NCBI RefSeq assembly: GCF_041361345.1
Contig: NZ_JBGKAD010000002.1
Coordinates: 1-64,000, forward strand
Direction of reading: 5' to 3'
Source: Halobaculum sp. MBLA0147
GTDB lineage: Archaea; Halobacteriota; Halobacteria; Halobacteriales; Haloferacaceae
DNA length: 64,000 nucleotides
The position numbers and the translations under genes were made by a program. Shown here in pieces: positions 34,225-42,437 of this stretch (position 1 is the first letter of the stretch; the number at the start of each line of letters is the position of its first letter). Below the pieces are notes generated by a model. The model ran no database searches. It saw nothing but the letters and a program-made list of their open reading frames with translations, and was not told the DNA's origin.

Positions 34225-34420
34225 TGTCCCAACCACGGCCTGGAGGAATCCAGGTCTCTGTACCTTCGACGCGGAGGTGGAAATAGCCGTCGTCACCTGC
34301 TGGGACCGTCCGCGAGCCACCGTCCCGTCCGCCGGGACTCGCGAGGAGGACCCCCGACAGTCGACCTACTGTTGTCACGACTCGGATCAAGACGACGACG
34401 AGTGTGGGCGGAATCGACAC
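34217..34420 (-). CDS. Possible 67-residue membrane-anchored protein upstream of TrmB
   Basis: A GTG at 34420 opens a frame MSIPPTLVVVLIRVVTTVGR, continuing to LSGVLLASPGG, with one hydrophobic segment and then an acidic tail (TVPAGDDGYFHLRVEGTETW). It ends in a TAG 8 bases inside the TrmB gene, an arrangement suited to translational coupling. No family recognised. The AT-rich stretch near 34500 could be a promoter. The call rests on composition and gene arrangement only. Confidence 0.35.
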   Translation of the reverse strand: MSIPPTLVVVLIRVVTTVGRLSGVLLASPGGRDGGSRTVPAGDDGYFHLRVEGTETWIPPGRGWDNE

Positions 34421-34741
34421 GCTTCGAGCCGGAAGACCGTCTCGGAGACCCGCTGTAGTCGTCTCTCGACACGGTAGTGAGTCGAGTTCACTCGATTGAT
34501 CACAAAATCGTTTTACCGCGGCGACTGCTAGCGAACTACTGGCACGTGTTCGGACTCGTGTCCCAACCACGGCCTCGCACGTGCCGACCGGCCCTCCCGT
34601 GGCCGGTTCGCGAGAGGAGGAGAGTCGGAGTGGGTGTCGACACACAGTTCCACAGCGACAGCCCAGTCTGGCGGCCAGGCACAGACACGTCACTCGCCGA
34701 CTCACAACAGACTCTTGTCGCTGGCTACCGTCGTGACCGGT
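34421..34741. other. Gene-free stretch with a repeated 16-mer
   Basis: No convincing gene. The 16-mer GTCCCAACCACGGCCT at 34560-34575 repeats exactly one at 34226-34241 immediately before the TrmB start. An AT-rich run ACAAAATCGTTTTA (34502-34515) looks promoter-like for either direction. Confidence 0.45.
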
Positions 34742-35029
34742 GTGAGACACGACTCGTCGGACGAGGGTGAGTCGGTCCGTGTCGAGTACGACTGGACGGC
34801 CGTCGCGCCGTCGTCGGCCGTCGTCGAGACGGTCGCGGAGGCCGTCGGCCAGGAGCCGGAGACGCTCCCGACGCTCCACGACGCGGTCGATCCGGACGGA
34901 CTGGACGGGTTGATCCGTTCCGGTGACCCCGACCTCGACGGTCCGTCGGTGACGCTCTGGTACGCCGACACGCTCGTGACCGTCCACAGTGACGGCGCCG
35001 TCGTAGTCCGCGACGTCGACCGCCCGTGA
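34742..35029 (+). CDS. HalOD1-domain protein
   Basis: A 95-residue protein from a GTG (an in-frame GTG at 34733 is equally possible) with the HalOD1 pattern: VRVEYDWTAVAPSSAVVETV, then ETLPTLHDAVDPDGLDGLIR and SVTLWYADTLVTVHSDGAVV. Similar in size and layout to the one at 30624. A longer ATG start at 34634 would add a low-complexity Ser/Thr/His stretch and is less likely. Confidence 0.78.
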   Translation: MRHDSSDEGESVRVEYDWTAVAPSSAVVETVAEAVGQEPETLPTLHDAVDPDGLDGLIRSGDPDLDGPSVTLWYADTLVTVHSDGAVVVRDVDRP

Positions 35030-35154
35030 CACCCACTCCGGTCGGGTCGCCGCTGTCGGGTAGACGACCCCTGTCGAGAGAGACGGCACCGTAACGACCT
35101 GCTACCGTCCCGAAACGCCCGTATAACTATTCCCGTCGTATCCGGATCTCGGGT

Positions 35155-35376
35155 ATGGCACACCAGTACGACTACGTCCCGACCGCCGCGGCACAGGAGA
35201 CGGCACTGGAGATCCTCGACGCGAGTCCACCGGACGTGCCGGTGTCGGAACACCGCGTGCTCGAACGGATGGAGCAGCGCGGGTTCGACCACGAGGAGAG
35301 TCGCCGTGCGCTCCAGCGACTCCTGGCCGACGAGGAGATCACGGTGACCGACGACGGTATCTTCTCGACCGGCTGA
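35155..35376 (+). CDS. Small winged-helix-like protein
   Basis: A 73-residue protein: AAAQETALEILDASPPDVPV, then SEHRVLERMEQRGFDHEESR, RALQRLLADEEIT and a DDGIFSTG wing. It looks like a stand-alone winged helix (DUF5805/PadR-like size) that could bind DNA or regulate as a dimer. It is the last regulator before the TasA-like cluster. Confidence 0.7.
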   Translation: MAHQYDYVPTAAAQETALEILDASPPDVPVSEHRVLERMEQRGFDHEESRRALQRLLADEEITVTDDGIFSTG

Positions 35377-35554
35377 GCGACGCTCCCGGCGGTCGCTCGT
35401 CGGTGGTGTCCTCGACGGTGTCGCGAGCGCTGGCGTTCGGACACGCCGACGAGTGCGGCCAGCGCGTGGTGGAGCGCCGTGTGGGGCAGTTCCGGACGGT
35501 CGGCGACGACGCGAGCGGGCGGCTGCCGGAGATGTCGTCTCTCGACACCGTCCG

Positions 35555-36712
35555 TTACTCCGGTGTCGTCTCCGTCGCCGTCGCTTCCGGCTCCAGCCCG
35601 CCGCCGTCGTTGTGGCGACACTGTTCCGTGTAGAACCCGAGATCGAACGTCACGGAGTCCGTCTGGACCTCGTTGGCGTGGTCCACCGGTAGCCACCAGG
35701 CGAACGCGACGTGGCGCGTCGTCGAGTTCGGGTAACAGTCCCGCGGCTCGGAGCGGCTGTCGGCGTCCAGCGGGATCCCGTTCCCGCTCGACAGCTCCGC
35801 CAAGACCTCGCGGAGCGTCCCGCTCGTGATCCGCGCCTCCTCGGCGGTGAGTGTGACGTTCGAGGGCTGGTCGACGGCGTGTGGCGAGGAGACGACCTCC
35901 TCGGCCTCCAAGACGTTGTCTCCGTCGTCGTGCCACACTGCGGCTCGCACCTCGTCCAACAGTTCGACGACGCCGTCCGCCTCGTCGGGGTCGTCGGCCT
36001 CCGGCTCCGTCACGCCGTTCTCGCTGGCGTCGACGAGCCCGCCGGTCAACCAGAGGTAGCCGGGGGTGTCGAACAGGTGGAGACTGAACGTCACCTCCCC
36101 GAAGTCGCCCGGTTTCACGTCGTCGAGTGCGATTACGGGAGCCTCGAGATCGTCGGGCACCTGCGCGAACTGGTCGCGGTAGGCGGCCTCGATCTCCTCG
36201 GGGTCGAACCCGGGGTTCGCCGTCGCGATCTGGTCGCGCGACAGGATCGGATCCTGTCGTCCGTCGCCGTCCGCGTCCGGGTACGCCTCCGTCGCGGTGT
36301 TGGCCTGGAAGTCGTCGAGCGACTCCGCCGGCACGGCGACGAGTGGCTCCGTCGGTGTCGGGATACCGACGTACCCCGACGGGATCGCCGCCGGGTCACC
36401 GTCGGTCGTGACCACGTCGAAGTCGTCGACGCCGTCGCCGTCCGTGTCGGTGTCGTTCTCGTCCGGGTCGCCGTCGAACACGCCCTCGGACACCCGGTCG
36501 TCGTTCTCGTCGACGGACCAGTCCGAGTAGTGTTCGGCCCAGTCCACCATGAGGTCCAGTTCTCCCGCCACCAGTCTGTTGCCGGTGACCTCCTCCGAGT
36601 CGGAGAAGTACGCGCTGGTCCCGACACCCGCACCGGCGGCGGCGGCGCCGACACCTCCGACCGCGGCGAGTACGTGTCGCCGGGACAGCTCCAGTCGTCG
36701 ATCTCGTGTCAT
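35555..36712 (-). CDS. SipW-dependent TasA/camelysin-like secreted protein 1
   Basis: A 385-residue exported protein. Its N-terminus ELSRRHVLAAVGGVGAAAAG, then GVGTSAYFSD, is the SipW-dependent type signal (twin Arg, then AYFSD at the mature start). It shares with the next genes VKPGDFGEVTFSLHLFDTPG, SENGVTEPEADDPDE and the C-terminal signature WWLPVDHANEVQTDSVTFDL, then GFYTEQCRHND. It carries an acidic Asp-rich segment (DTDTDGDGVDDFD) that may bind calcium. TasA-like proteins form extracellular fibres by strand exchange; here fibre or surface-layer association is inferred. It is the last gene of the one-strand cluster. Confidence 0.85.
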   Translation of the reverse strand: MTRDRRLELSRRHVLAAVGGVGAAAAGAGVGTSAYFSDSEEVTGNRLVAGELDLMVDWAEHYSDWSVDENDDRVSEGVFDGDPDENDTDTDGDGVDDFDVVTTDGDPAAIPSGYVGIPTPTEPLVAVPAESLDDFQANTATEAYPDADGDGRQDPILSRDQIATANPGFDPEEIEAAYRDQFAQVPDDLEAPVIALDDVKPGDFGEVTFSLHLFDTPGYLWLTGGLVDASENGVTEPEADDPDEADGVVELLDEVRAAVWHDDGDNVLEAEEVVSSPHAVDQPSNVTLTAEEARITSGTLREVLAELSSGNGIPLDADSRSEPRDCYPNSTTRHVAFAWWLPVDHANEVQTDSVTFDLGFYTEQCRHNDGGGLEPEATATETTPE

Positions 36713-36761
36713 GTGTCTCGTCCTCCTGTGTGCCGCGCCGGCCCCGCCGCCGACACGGTGA

Positions 36762-36829
36762 GACCCACCGACGGAGTCGAACCGCCGCCCGCGTCGCCGG
36801 TCTCCCGGCGGCGAGACGCCCGTGTGGGT
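36762..36829 (-). ncRNA. tRNA-like hairpin in the leader of TasA-like gene 1
   Basis: On the minus strand an outer stem ACCCAC/GTGGGT (36824-36829 with 36763-36768) encloses a 5-bp hairpin (GTCTC/GAGAC, 36813-36817 with 36800-36804). It is stacked on a 6-bp arm with the 7-base loop TTCGACT (36769-36787). That arm and loop match a tRNA T-arm, and the outer stem its acceptor. There is no D-arm or anticodon arm, so it is not a tRNA. It ends 49 bases before the ATG. A shorter version precedes gene 2. Confidence 0.55.
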
Positions 36830-36874
36830 GGCTCCGTCGCGGGCGACCCTCCCGGGTCGCGTCGAACCCACCGC

Positions 36875-38416
36875 CTACAGGTAGATCACGCCGGAGCCGT
36901 CGGTCGTGTTGTCGACGTCCTCTCGCCCGTCCTGGTTGCTCGGGCTCGGGTTCGAGGCGACGCCCTCGCCGCCGTCACCCGCGAACACCTCGTTCACGAT
37001 CAGGGCGCCCGGCGTCCCGACGTTCGACCCGGTCGCGCTCAGGTCGCTCGTCCAGTCGAGTTCGAAGGTGTACGAGAGCTGGTCACCCGACTCCGTCGTC
37101 GAGAACCCCGGCAGGTCCTCCTCTGCGACGACGACGAAGGTCCCGTCCGGCTGGCGGCGCTTGACGTACCCGCCGGCCGTCGACTGGCCCGCCTGGGTGC
37201 GCTCGCTGTTCGTCGCGCCGCCGTAGCCGATCCGGAAGTCGTCGGTGAACCCGTTCGAGTCGGCCGCGGCCAACCCGTCGAAGTCGTGGTTGAGGACCGC
37301 CTCGACGACGTAGCTGTTCGGGTTGTTCGGCCACTCGCCGGCCACGTCGCCGTACACTGCGCCGTCGAACTCCACTTCGATCGTCGTCGTCGGGCCGGCG
37401 CCGACGGAGGCGGTGATCCACTCGTCCGTCTCTCGGACGCCGCCGGTCGCGTCGCTGGTCAGGACGACCCGGTCCGGTGCCTGGCCGCTGCCGTCGTTGT
37501 GTCGACACTGCTCGGTGTAGAACCCCAGCCTGAACGTCGCCGAGTCGGTCTGGATCTGGTTCGCGTGGTCGACCGGCAGCCACCAGAGCACGCTCACCTG
37601 GCCGACCGTCGACCCGGCGAAACACTCCCGTCCGGTCGCCTCGTCGGCGACGCCGGTCGGCGACAGCGGGATCCCCTTGTCGGAGGACGTGTCGGCGAGG
37701 AACTCGCGGAGACTCTGCTGGTTCGTCGGCTGGAACCCGGACTGGGTGTCCTCGAACACCGTCGAGTCCTGGATCCCGCCGACGCCGACGGCCACCTGGA
37801 TCTCGTCGAGGAGTTCGACGACACCCGCCTCCTCGTCGGGGTCGTCGGCCTCCGGCTCCGTCACGCCGTTCTCGCTGGCGTCCTCCAAGATCCCGTTCAG
37901 CCAGAGGTAGCCGGGGTTGTCACACAGCTCGAACGCGAACTGTGCGCCGCCGAAGTCGCCCGGCTTCACGTCGTCGATCTCGAGGATCGCAGCGCCGTCC
38001 GCGTCACTCTCCGTGCCGCAGAGTTCTCCGTCGACCGGGACACCGCCGTTGATGTCGTCGCCCGTCCGGAGCGTCTCGACGAACTGCTCGTAGACGTTCT
38101 CCGTCTCGTCGTCGAGGTCGAGTGCGATGTCTCTCGCGTCGGGGCTCCCCTCGGGTGCCGGTAGACGGACGTCGGTCGACTCCGCAGAGGAGGCCATCCC
38201 GGCGAACTCCGCCTCGTCCTCCGACCAGTCGGAGTAGTACTCCGAGGCCGCCACCTGCATGTCCAGCGAACCGGCCGTGAGTTGGTTGCCCGTGAACTCC
38301 TCCGTGTCGGAGAAGTACGCGCTGGTCCCCAGGCCGGCCCCTGCCGATGCCACGCCGATCGTGCCGAGCCCGGCGAGCACACGCCGCCGGGACAGTTCGA
38401 GTCGTCTCTCTGTCAT
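36875..38416 (-). CDS. SipW-dependent TasA/camelysin-like secreted protein 2 with extra C-terminal domain
   Basis: A 513-residue paralogue. The signal is ELSRRRVLAGLGTIGVASAG, then GLGTSAYFSDTEEF. Common core motifs are DDVKPGDFGGAQFAFELCDN, SENGVTEPEADDPDEE, WWLPVDHANQIQTDSATF and GFYTEQCRHNDGSG (ending near residue 311). It is unique in a further ~200 residues (312-513), rich in beta strands (TTTIEVEFDGAVYGDVAGEW, then LSYTFELDWTSDLSATGSN), ending in an Asn/Asp-rich tail. The extra domain might be adhesive. The leader carries the tRNA-like hairpin at 38439-38479. Confidence 0.85.
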   Translation of the reverse strand: MTERRLELSRRRVLAGLGTIGVASAGAGLGTSAYFSDTEEFTGNQLTAGSLDMQVAASEYYSDWSEDEAEFAGMASSAESTDVRLPAPEGSPDARDIALDLDDETENVYEQFVETLRTGDDINGGVPVDGELCGTESDADGAAILEIDDVKPGDFGGAQFAFELCDNPGYLWLNGILEDASENGVTEPEADDPDEEAGVVELLDEIQVAVGVGGIQDSTVFEDTQSGFQPTNQQSLREFLADTSSDKGIPLSPTGVADEATGRECFAGSTVGQVSVLWWLPVDHANQIQTDSATFRLGFYTEQCRHNDGSGQAPDRVVLTSDATGGVRETDEWITASVGAGPTTTIEVEFDGAVYGDVAGEWPNNPNSYVVEAVLNHDFDGLAAADSNGFTDDFRIGYGGATNSERTQAGQSTAGGYVKRRQPDGTFVVVAEEDLPGFSTTESGDQLSYTFELDWTSDLSATGSNVGTPGALIVNEVFAGDGGEGVASNPSPSNQDGREDVDNTTDGSGVIYL

Positions 38417-38424
38417 GGTAGTCG

Positions 38425-38438
38425 TCCCCTCTCGGGGA
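38425..38438 (-). promoter_or_regulatory. GNRA-capped hairpin before TasA-like gene 2
   Basis: On the minus strand TCCCC-GAGA-GGGGA forms a 5-bp stem closed by a GAGA (GNRA) tetraloop. It ends 8 bases before the ATG at 38416 and directly follows the tRNA-like element. It could limit ribosome access or protect the processed 5' end. Confidence 0.5.
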
Positions 38439-38479
38439 GACCCACCGGCGGAGTCGAACCGCCGTACACCGTGTGGGTC
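38439..38479 (-). ncRNA. tRNA-acceptor/T-arm-like minihelix in the leader of TasA-like gene 2
   Basis: On the minus strand GACCCAC (38473-38479) pairs perfectly with GTGGGTC (38439-38445), seven base pairs as in a tRNA acceptor. The latter is immediately adjacent to a perfect 6-bp stem CGGCGG/CCGCCG with loop TTCGACT (38446-38464), as in a T-arm. Only 8 bases replace the D- and anticodon arms. The same T-arm-like sequence precedes gene 1 with one compensating wobble pair. Confidence 0.6.
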
Positions 38480-38507
38480 GACCGCACCGCTCGCGCCGCC
38501 GCTCGTG

Positions 38508-40493
38508 TCAGGTCGTGAACGTGTCCGTGTCGTCCTCGCTGCTGTCGTCGTCGGGCTCGAAGACGAACCCGACAGTCTGGGTGCCGAGCCCGGTCGGGAC
38601 GCCGCTCAGCTCGACCCTCGCCGGGAAGTCGGTCGACAGCGAGACGTTCCCGCCGATGCTCCGGAGCTCGACGGTCTGCCCGCCGTTCGACGTACTTCGG
38701 CCGAACGACAGCGACTGACCGTCGATGGACAGGTTCTCGACGACGACGCCAGAGGCGTCGAAGTCGGCGTTCAGGTCCAGCGACTCCAGCGAGTTGCCCG
38801 CGTCGTCGCTGCTGGGGAACCCCTCGACGGTGACGGTCGTCGTCTCCTCGCCGCCGTCGGGGGTCGCGGTCTCCTCCGGTGCCATCCCGCTGCCGTCGTT
38901 GTGGCGGCACTGCTCGGTGTAGAACCCGAGATCGAACGTCGCGGAGTCCGTCTGGATCTCGTTGGCGTGGTTCACCGGCAGCCACCACCCGAACCCGACA
39001 CAGTGGCGCTCGTTCGGGTCGAAACACTGCCGTGCCGCCGCCTCGCGGTCGCCGTCCAACGGCAGCCCCACGTCCGACTCGATCGTGGTCAGGACCTCCC
39101 GCAGCGTCCCGTCGAAGACGAGTTCCTCGCTGCCGCCGCCGGCGATCTGGCTCACGACGTTGGCCGCCGCGGCCGACATCTCGGCGCGCACGTCGTCGTC
39201 CCCGCCGGGCGAGCCGACGCCACCGTCCTGGTAGACGAAGAACGTCTCCGAGGCGTCCGTCGCCACGTCCCGCCAGAAGTCGGCGTCCGCGCCGGTCGGG
39301 TCCACGTCCAGCGCGATCACCTTCACCGTCACGCCCTCGACGTCCTTCAGGTTCGCCGCGGAGTCGCGGATGCTCTGTCGCTCGGAGGAGTCCGGCGACG
39401 GATTGTTGGTGATCAGGACGGCGTACCGCTCGTCGTGTGTACAGTCCGCGAGGGAGTTCGCCGCCAGGTCCAGCGCGTCGTCGACGTTCGTCCCGCCGGC
39501 CGGGGTGTTCGTCAACGCCTGGTCCAACCCGTCGAGGACGGCCTGCTCGTCGTCCGTCAGCGGGGTCTGGATCGTGTCGACGTCGGCGAAGGAGTTCACC
39601 GCGAACCGGAAGTTGTCGAGACTGCCCGGCGGCCCGGAGCCGAGCACGCCGTCGTCGTTCCCGTCGAGCGCGTCGACGGTGGTGACGATTTCCCGGCCGA
39701 TCTGGTTGGCGGCCTCCGCCTTCGTGATCGTCGGGTCGCCGTTCGCGTACACCGGGTCCTCCATCGAGCCGGAGGTGTCGACGACCAGGTCCACACAGGC
39801 CGGCTCCGGCGCGAGCTGTGCCACGTTGTCACAGTTCTCGTCGTACCAGACCCGCGTGCGGACCGCGTCGAGGAGTTCGACGACACCCTCCTCCTCGTCG
39901 GGGTCCTCGGCCTCCGGCTCCGTCACCCCGTTCTCGCTGGCGGACTCCAGCGCCCCTTGGAACCAGACGTACCCGGGGTTGTCACACAGCGCGAAGTCGA
40001 ACGTCACCTCGCCGAAGTCGCCGGGCTTCACGTCCCCGAGGTCGATCTTCGCGGCCGGGTCGTCGTTCGCGTCGTCCGCCGACCCGCAGGGATCCTCGGG
40101 GTCGAGCCGGATCGGTTCGCCGTCCTCGGGGTCGTTGTTCAGCGTGTTGTCCTGGAAGGTGGAGACGTTGCCGTCACTCACCCACACCGGTCCGACGTCG
40201 TCGCCGAGGATCCCGGTCGTGTTGCCGAGGTCGTCTGGCTGCTCCATCGAGACATCGCTCTCGTCGATTCCCTCCGTCTCGTCGGGCGACCAGTCGGAGT
40301 AGTGCTCCTCGTAGGACACCTTCATGTCTAGGGAGCCGGCGGCGAGCGAGTTGCCCGTGAACGCCTCCGTGTCGGAGAAGTACGCGCTGGTGCCGAGTCC
40401 CGCGCCGGCAGAGGCGACCCCGATCGAGCCGAGGCCAGCCAGCACCCGGCGGCGGGAGAGTGCGAGTCGTCCGTTCCGTCCGTCGTCTGTCAT
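38508..40493 (-). CDS. TasA-like secreted protein 3 with nested von Willebrand A domain
   Basis: A 661-residue protein. The signal is ALSRRRVLAGLGSIGVASAG with GTSAYFSDTEAF at ~35-46. The TasA-like core (DVKPGDFGEVTFDFALCDNP at 154-173, SENGVTEPEAEDPDEE near 186-201) is interrupted at ~residue 225 by a vWA domain (~233-455). The MIDAS DTSGS is at 239-243 and the conserved Thr at 335 (GGTNV), but the third MIDAS site reads LITNN (360-364), lacking the usual Asp. The core resumes with TLREVL (463) and ends LGFYTEQCRHNDGSG (522-536). A ~125-residue beta-rich tail follows. Likely a metal-dependent adhesion or protein-binding surface component. Confidence 0.85.
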   Translation of the reverse strand: MTDDGRNGRLALSRRRVLAGLGSIGVASAGAGLGTSAYFSDTEAFTGNSLAAGSLDMKVSYEEHYSDWSPDETEGIDESDVSMEQPDDLGNTTGILGDDVGPVWVSDGNVSTFQDNTLNNDPEDGEPIRLDPEDPCGSADDANDDPAAKIDLGDVKPGDFGEVTFDFALCDNPGYVWFQGALESASENGVTEPEAEDPDEEEGVVELLDAVRTRVWYDENCDNVAQLAPEPACVDLVVDTSGSMEDPVYANGDPTITKAEAANQIGREIVTTVDALDGNDDGVLGSGPPGSLDNFRFAVNSFADVDTIQTPLTDDEQAVLDGLDQALTNTPAGGTNVDDALDLAANSLADCTHDERYAVLITNNPSPDSSERQSIRDSAANLKDVEGVTVKVIALDVDPTGADADFWRDVATDASETFFVYQDGGVGSPGGDDDVRAEMSAAAANVVSQIAGGGSEELVFDGTLREVLTTIESDVGLPLDGDREAAARQCFDPNERHCVGFGWWLPVNHANEIQTDSATFDLGFYTEQCRHNDGSGMAPEETATPDGGEETTTVTVEGFPSSDDAGNSLESLDLNADFDASGVVVENLSIDGQSLSFGRSTSNGGQTVELRSIGGNVSLSTDFPARVELSGVPTGLGTQTVGFVFEPDDDSSEDDTDTFTT

Positions 40494-40723
40494 GGTGTGT
40501 CTCCTGTGGTCCGTTGTGGTGTCGCGGGCGCGGTGACGCACAGCCACCGCACCCGACGACGGGTGTCGGTCGGTCGTCCTGTGCTCCGATCGCGGTCGCC
40601 GGTCCCGCCGTCTGCGGTTCGATCGTCCGCGTCTCTGTCGTCCGTGTCCGCCTCGCCGGTGTCCGGTCCGTCCGTGTCGGTGGCGTCCGGAGCCAGTCCG
40701 TCACCGCCGTCGCGTGGCCGTCG

Positions 40724-42403
40724 CTACGACGGTGTCGTGGCCGCAGTCTCCTCCGGCTCCATCCCGCTGCCGTCGTTGTGCCGACACTGCTCGGTGTAGA
40801 ACCCGAGGTCGAACCCGACGGAGTCGGTCTGGACCTCGTTGGCGTGGTCAACCGGCAGGTACCAGGCGAACCCGACGTAGTGGGTGATCTCCGGCAGGTA
40901 ACACTCGCGGCCCTCGGCGTCGGCACCGTCCGCGAACTCGTCGAACGCCGTCGCGCGGTTGCCGTCCAGCGGGATGCCGTTGCCGCTGGAGAGAGCACCC
41001 AGCGCCTCCCGCAGCGACCCGCGGAAGATCACCTTCTCGCCGAGGATCACCTGCGAGAGGTTGGCGATCACCGCCGTCAGGTCGGTGGTGAACTCCGCGT
41101 GCACGTCGTCGGCCGGTCGTGCGAAGTCCAACAGCGCCGCCTCGCTCGACCCGCCGGTACCGATGGCGAAGATCTCGTCCGTGTAGTCGTCCGAGTCGCC
41201 GCCGGTCACGTCGTCGGCCGCGTCGCCGGGATCGGTGCCGGCGTTGTTGCCCCCGTCCGTGACGACGACCTGGATCCCGCGCTCGTCGGCGTCACAGTTC
41301 TGGAGGTCCTCGTCGCCGGTCTCGATCCCCTCGCCGATGGCCGTCGAGCCACCGTTTGCCGGCAGACTCTCGATGGTCGACTCCACCGTCGCCAAGTCCG
41401 ACGATCCGGGGTCGGCCAGCGAGAGCTGGTTCTGTGCGCCGCTGTCGTACCCGGACGCGCTGAAGAACGTCACACCGACGCGGCCGCCGGCGCCGACGAT
41501 CTCCGCCGCCAACTGCTTGGCGCCGTCGATCGCCTCCTGGTTCCGGGAGACGCCGTCACCGTCCGTGTTGCTCATCGACCCGGACGCGTCGAGCACGAAC
41601 TCGACACACGGTGTCTCGCCGGCACCCTGGTCGATGACGTTGTCGCCGTCGTCTTCGTACCACCAGGTCGTCTGGATCTCGTCGAGGAGTTCGACGACAC
41701 CCTCCTCCTCGTCGGGGTCGTCGGCTTCCGGCTCCGTCACGCCGTTCTCCCCGGTGAGTTCCTCGTCGAGTTCGCCCTGCAGCCAGACGTACCCCGGGTT
41801 GTCACAGAGGTGGAACGACAGCGTCGCCTCGCCGAAGTCACCGGGCTTCACGTCGTCGATGGCGACCAGTGGCTTCGCCGTCTCCGTCTCCTGGTCGTAC
41901 GTGTCCGCGTTCAGCGTGCGGAGTGCGCCGTCCGCCGTCGGGTCGAGGTCGTCGGGTGTGTCCGCGCCGTCCTCACACACCACGTACTCCTCGGGAGCAT
42001 TCTGGACGCCGTCGTCGTCCGGGTCCGGGTACGCCTCCACGGACGTGTTGTCCATGAACGTCGCGAGATCCGACTGTGCGACGTAGATCAGCGGGTTCTC
42101 CGGGTCCGGAAGTCCGACGTAGGGAACGTCCGGGTCCCCGTCGCCCGGCGGGTCCATCAGCACGGGGAACTCCAACCCCTCCGCCTCGTCGTCCGACCAG
42201 TCCGAGTAGTGCTCCTCCCAGTCGACTTTGAGGTCGAGCGAACCGGCCGTCAGCGAGTTGCCGGTGAACTCCTCGGTGTCGGAGAAGTACGCGCTGGTGC
42301 CGAGTCCCGCGCCGGCCGACGCGGCCCCGATGGTGCCGAGTCCGGCCAGCACGTTCCGTCGTGAGAGTGCGATCCGTCCGTCCGTCTGTGTGTCGTCTGT
42401 CAT
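40724..42403 (-). CDS. TasA-like secreted protein 4 with nested von Willebrand A domain, intact MIDAS
   Basis: A 559-residue protein. The signal is ALSRRNVLAGLGTIGAASAG and GTSAYFSDTEEF. The core motif DDVKPGDFGEATLSFHLCDN (183-202) is followed by ENGVTEPEADDPDEEE. A vWA domain is nested at ~266-455: MIDAS DASGS 272-276, Thr354 in GGSTAI, Asp383 in VVTDGGNN, all present. The TasA-like core continues at SLREALGALSSGNGIPLDG (463-481) and ends GFYTEQCRHNDGSG. It has a calcium-like DPDDDGVQN segment. It differs from protein 3 in lacking the long C-terminal tail. A 34-base gap separates it from protein 5 upstream. Confidence 0.86.
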   Translation of the reverse strand: MTDDTQTDGRIALSRRNVLAGLGTIGAASAGAGLGTSAYFSDTEEFTGNSLTAGSLDLKVDWEEHYSDWSDDEAEGLEFPVLMDPPGDGDPDVPYVGLPDPENPLIYVAQSDLATFMDNTSVEAYPDPDDDGVQNAPEEYVVCEDGADTPDDLDPTADGALRTLNADTYDQETETAKPLVAIDDVKPGDFGEATLSFHLCDNPGYVWLQGELDEELTGENGVTEPEADDPDEEEGVVELLDEIQTTWWYEDDGDNVIDQGAGETPCVEFVLDASGSMSNTDGDGVSRNQEAIDGAKQLAAEIVGAGGRVGVTFFSASGYDSGAQNQLSLADPGSSDLATVESTIESLPANGGSTAIGEGIETGDEDLQNCDADERGIQVVVTDGGNNAGTDPGDAADDVTGGDSDDYTDEIFAIGTGGSSEAALLDFARPADDVHAEFTTDLTAVIANLSQVILGEKVIFRGSLREALGALSSGNGIPLDGNRATAFDEFADGADAEGRECYLPEITHYVGFAWYLPVDHANEVQTDSVGFDLGFYTEQCRHNDGSGMEPEETAATTPS

Positions 42404-42437
42404 CGTTCTGATATTTCGTGTGTCTCGCGTGCGGTAC

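Noticed and set aside
34226-34575. The 16-mer GTCCCAACCACGGCCT repeated 334 bases apart as a mobile-element target repeat
   Set aside because: No transposase, inverted repeats or composition change between the copies. It may be a regulatory site or chance; noted in the gene-free stretch entry only.
35377-35554. A further small gene between the last regulator and TasA-like gene 1
   Set aside because: The plus-strand frame overlaps the 3' end of the TasA-like gene and has no start signal or acidic composition.
36762-36829. A real tRNA gene on the minus strand
   Set aside because: The T-arm and acceptor stem fit, but there is no D-arm, no anticodon arm and no conserved T8/GG core. The second copy is only 41 bases. 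I therefore describe it as tRNA-like.
35711-42364. Very long plus-strand open frames (600-800 codons) opposite the TasA-like genes
   Set aside because: They are mirror images of the GC-rich minus-strand genes. Their translations are Arg/Val/Gly-rich with no domain, signal or halophile-like acidity, while the minus-strand genes show clear family motifs.
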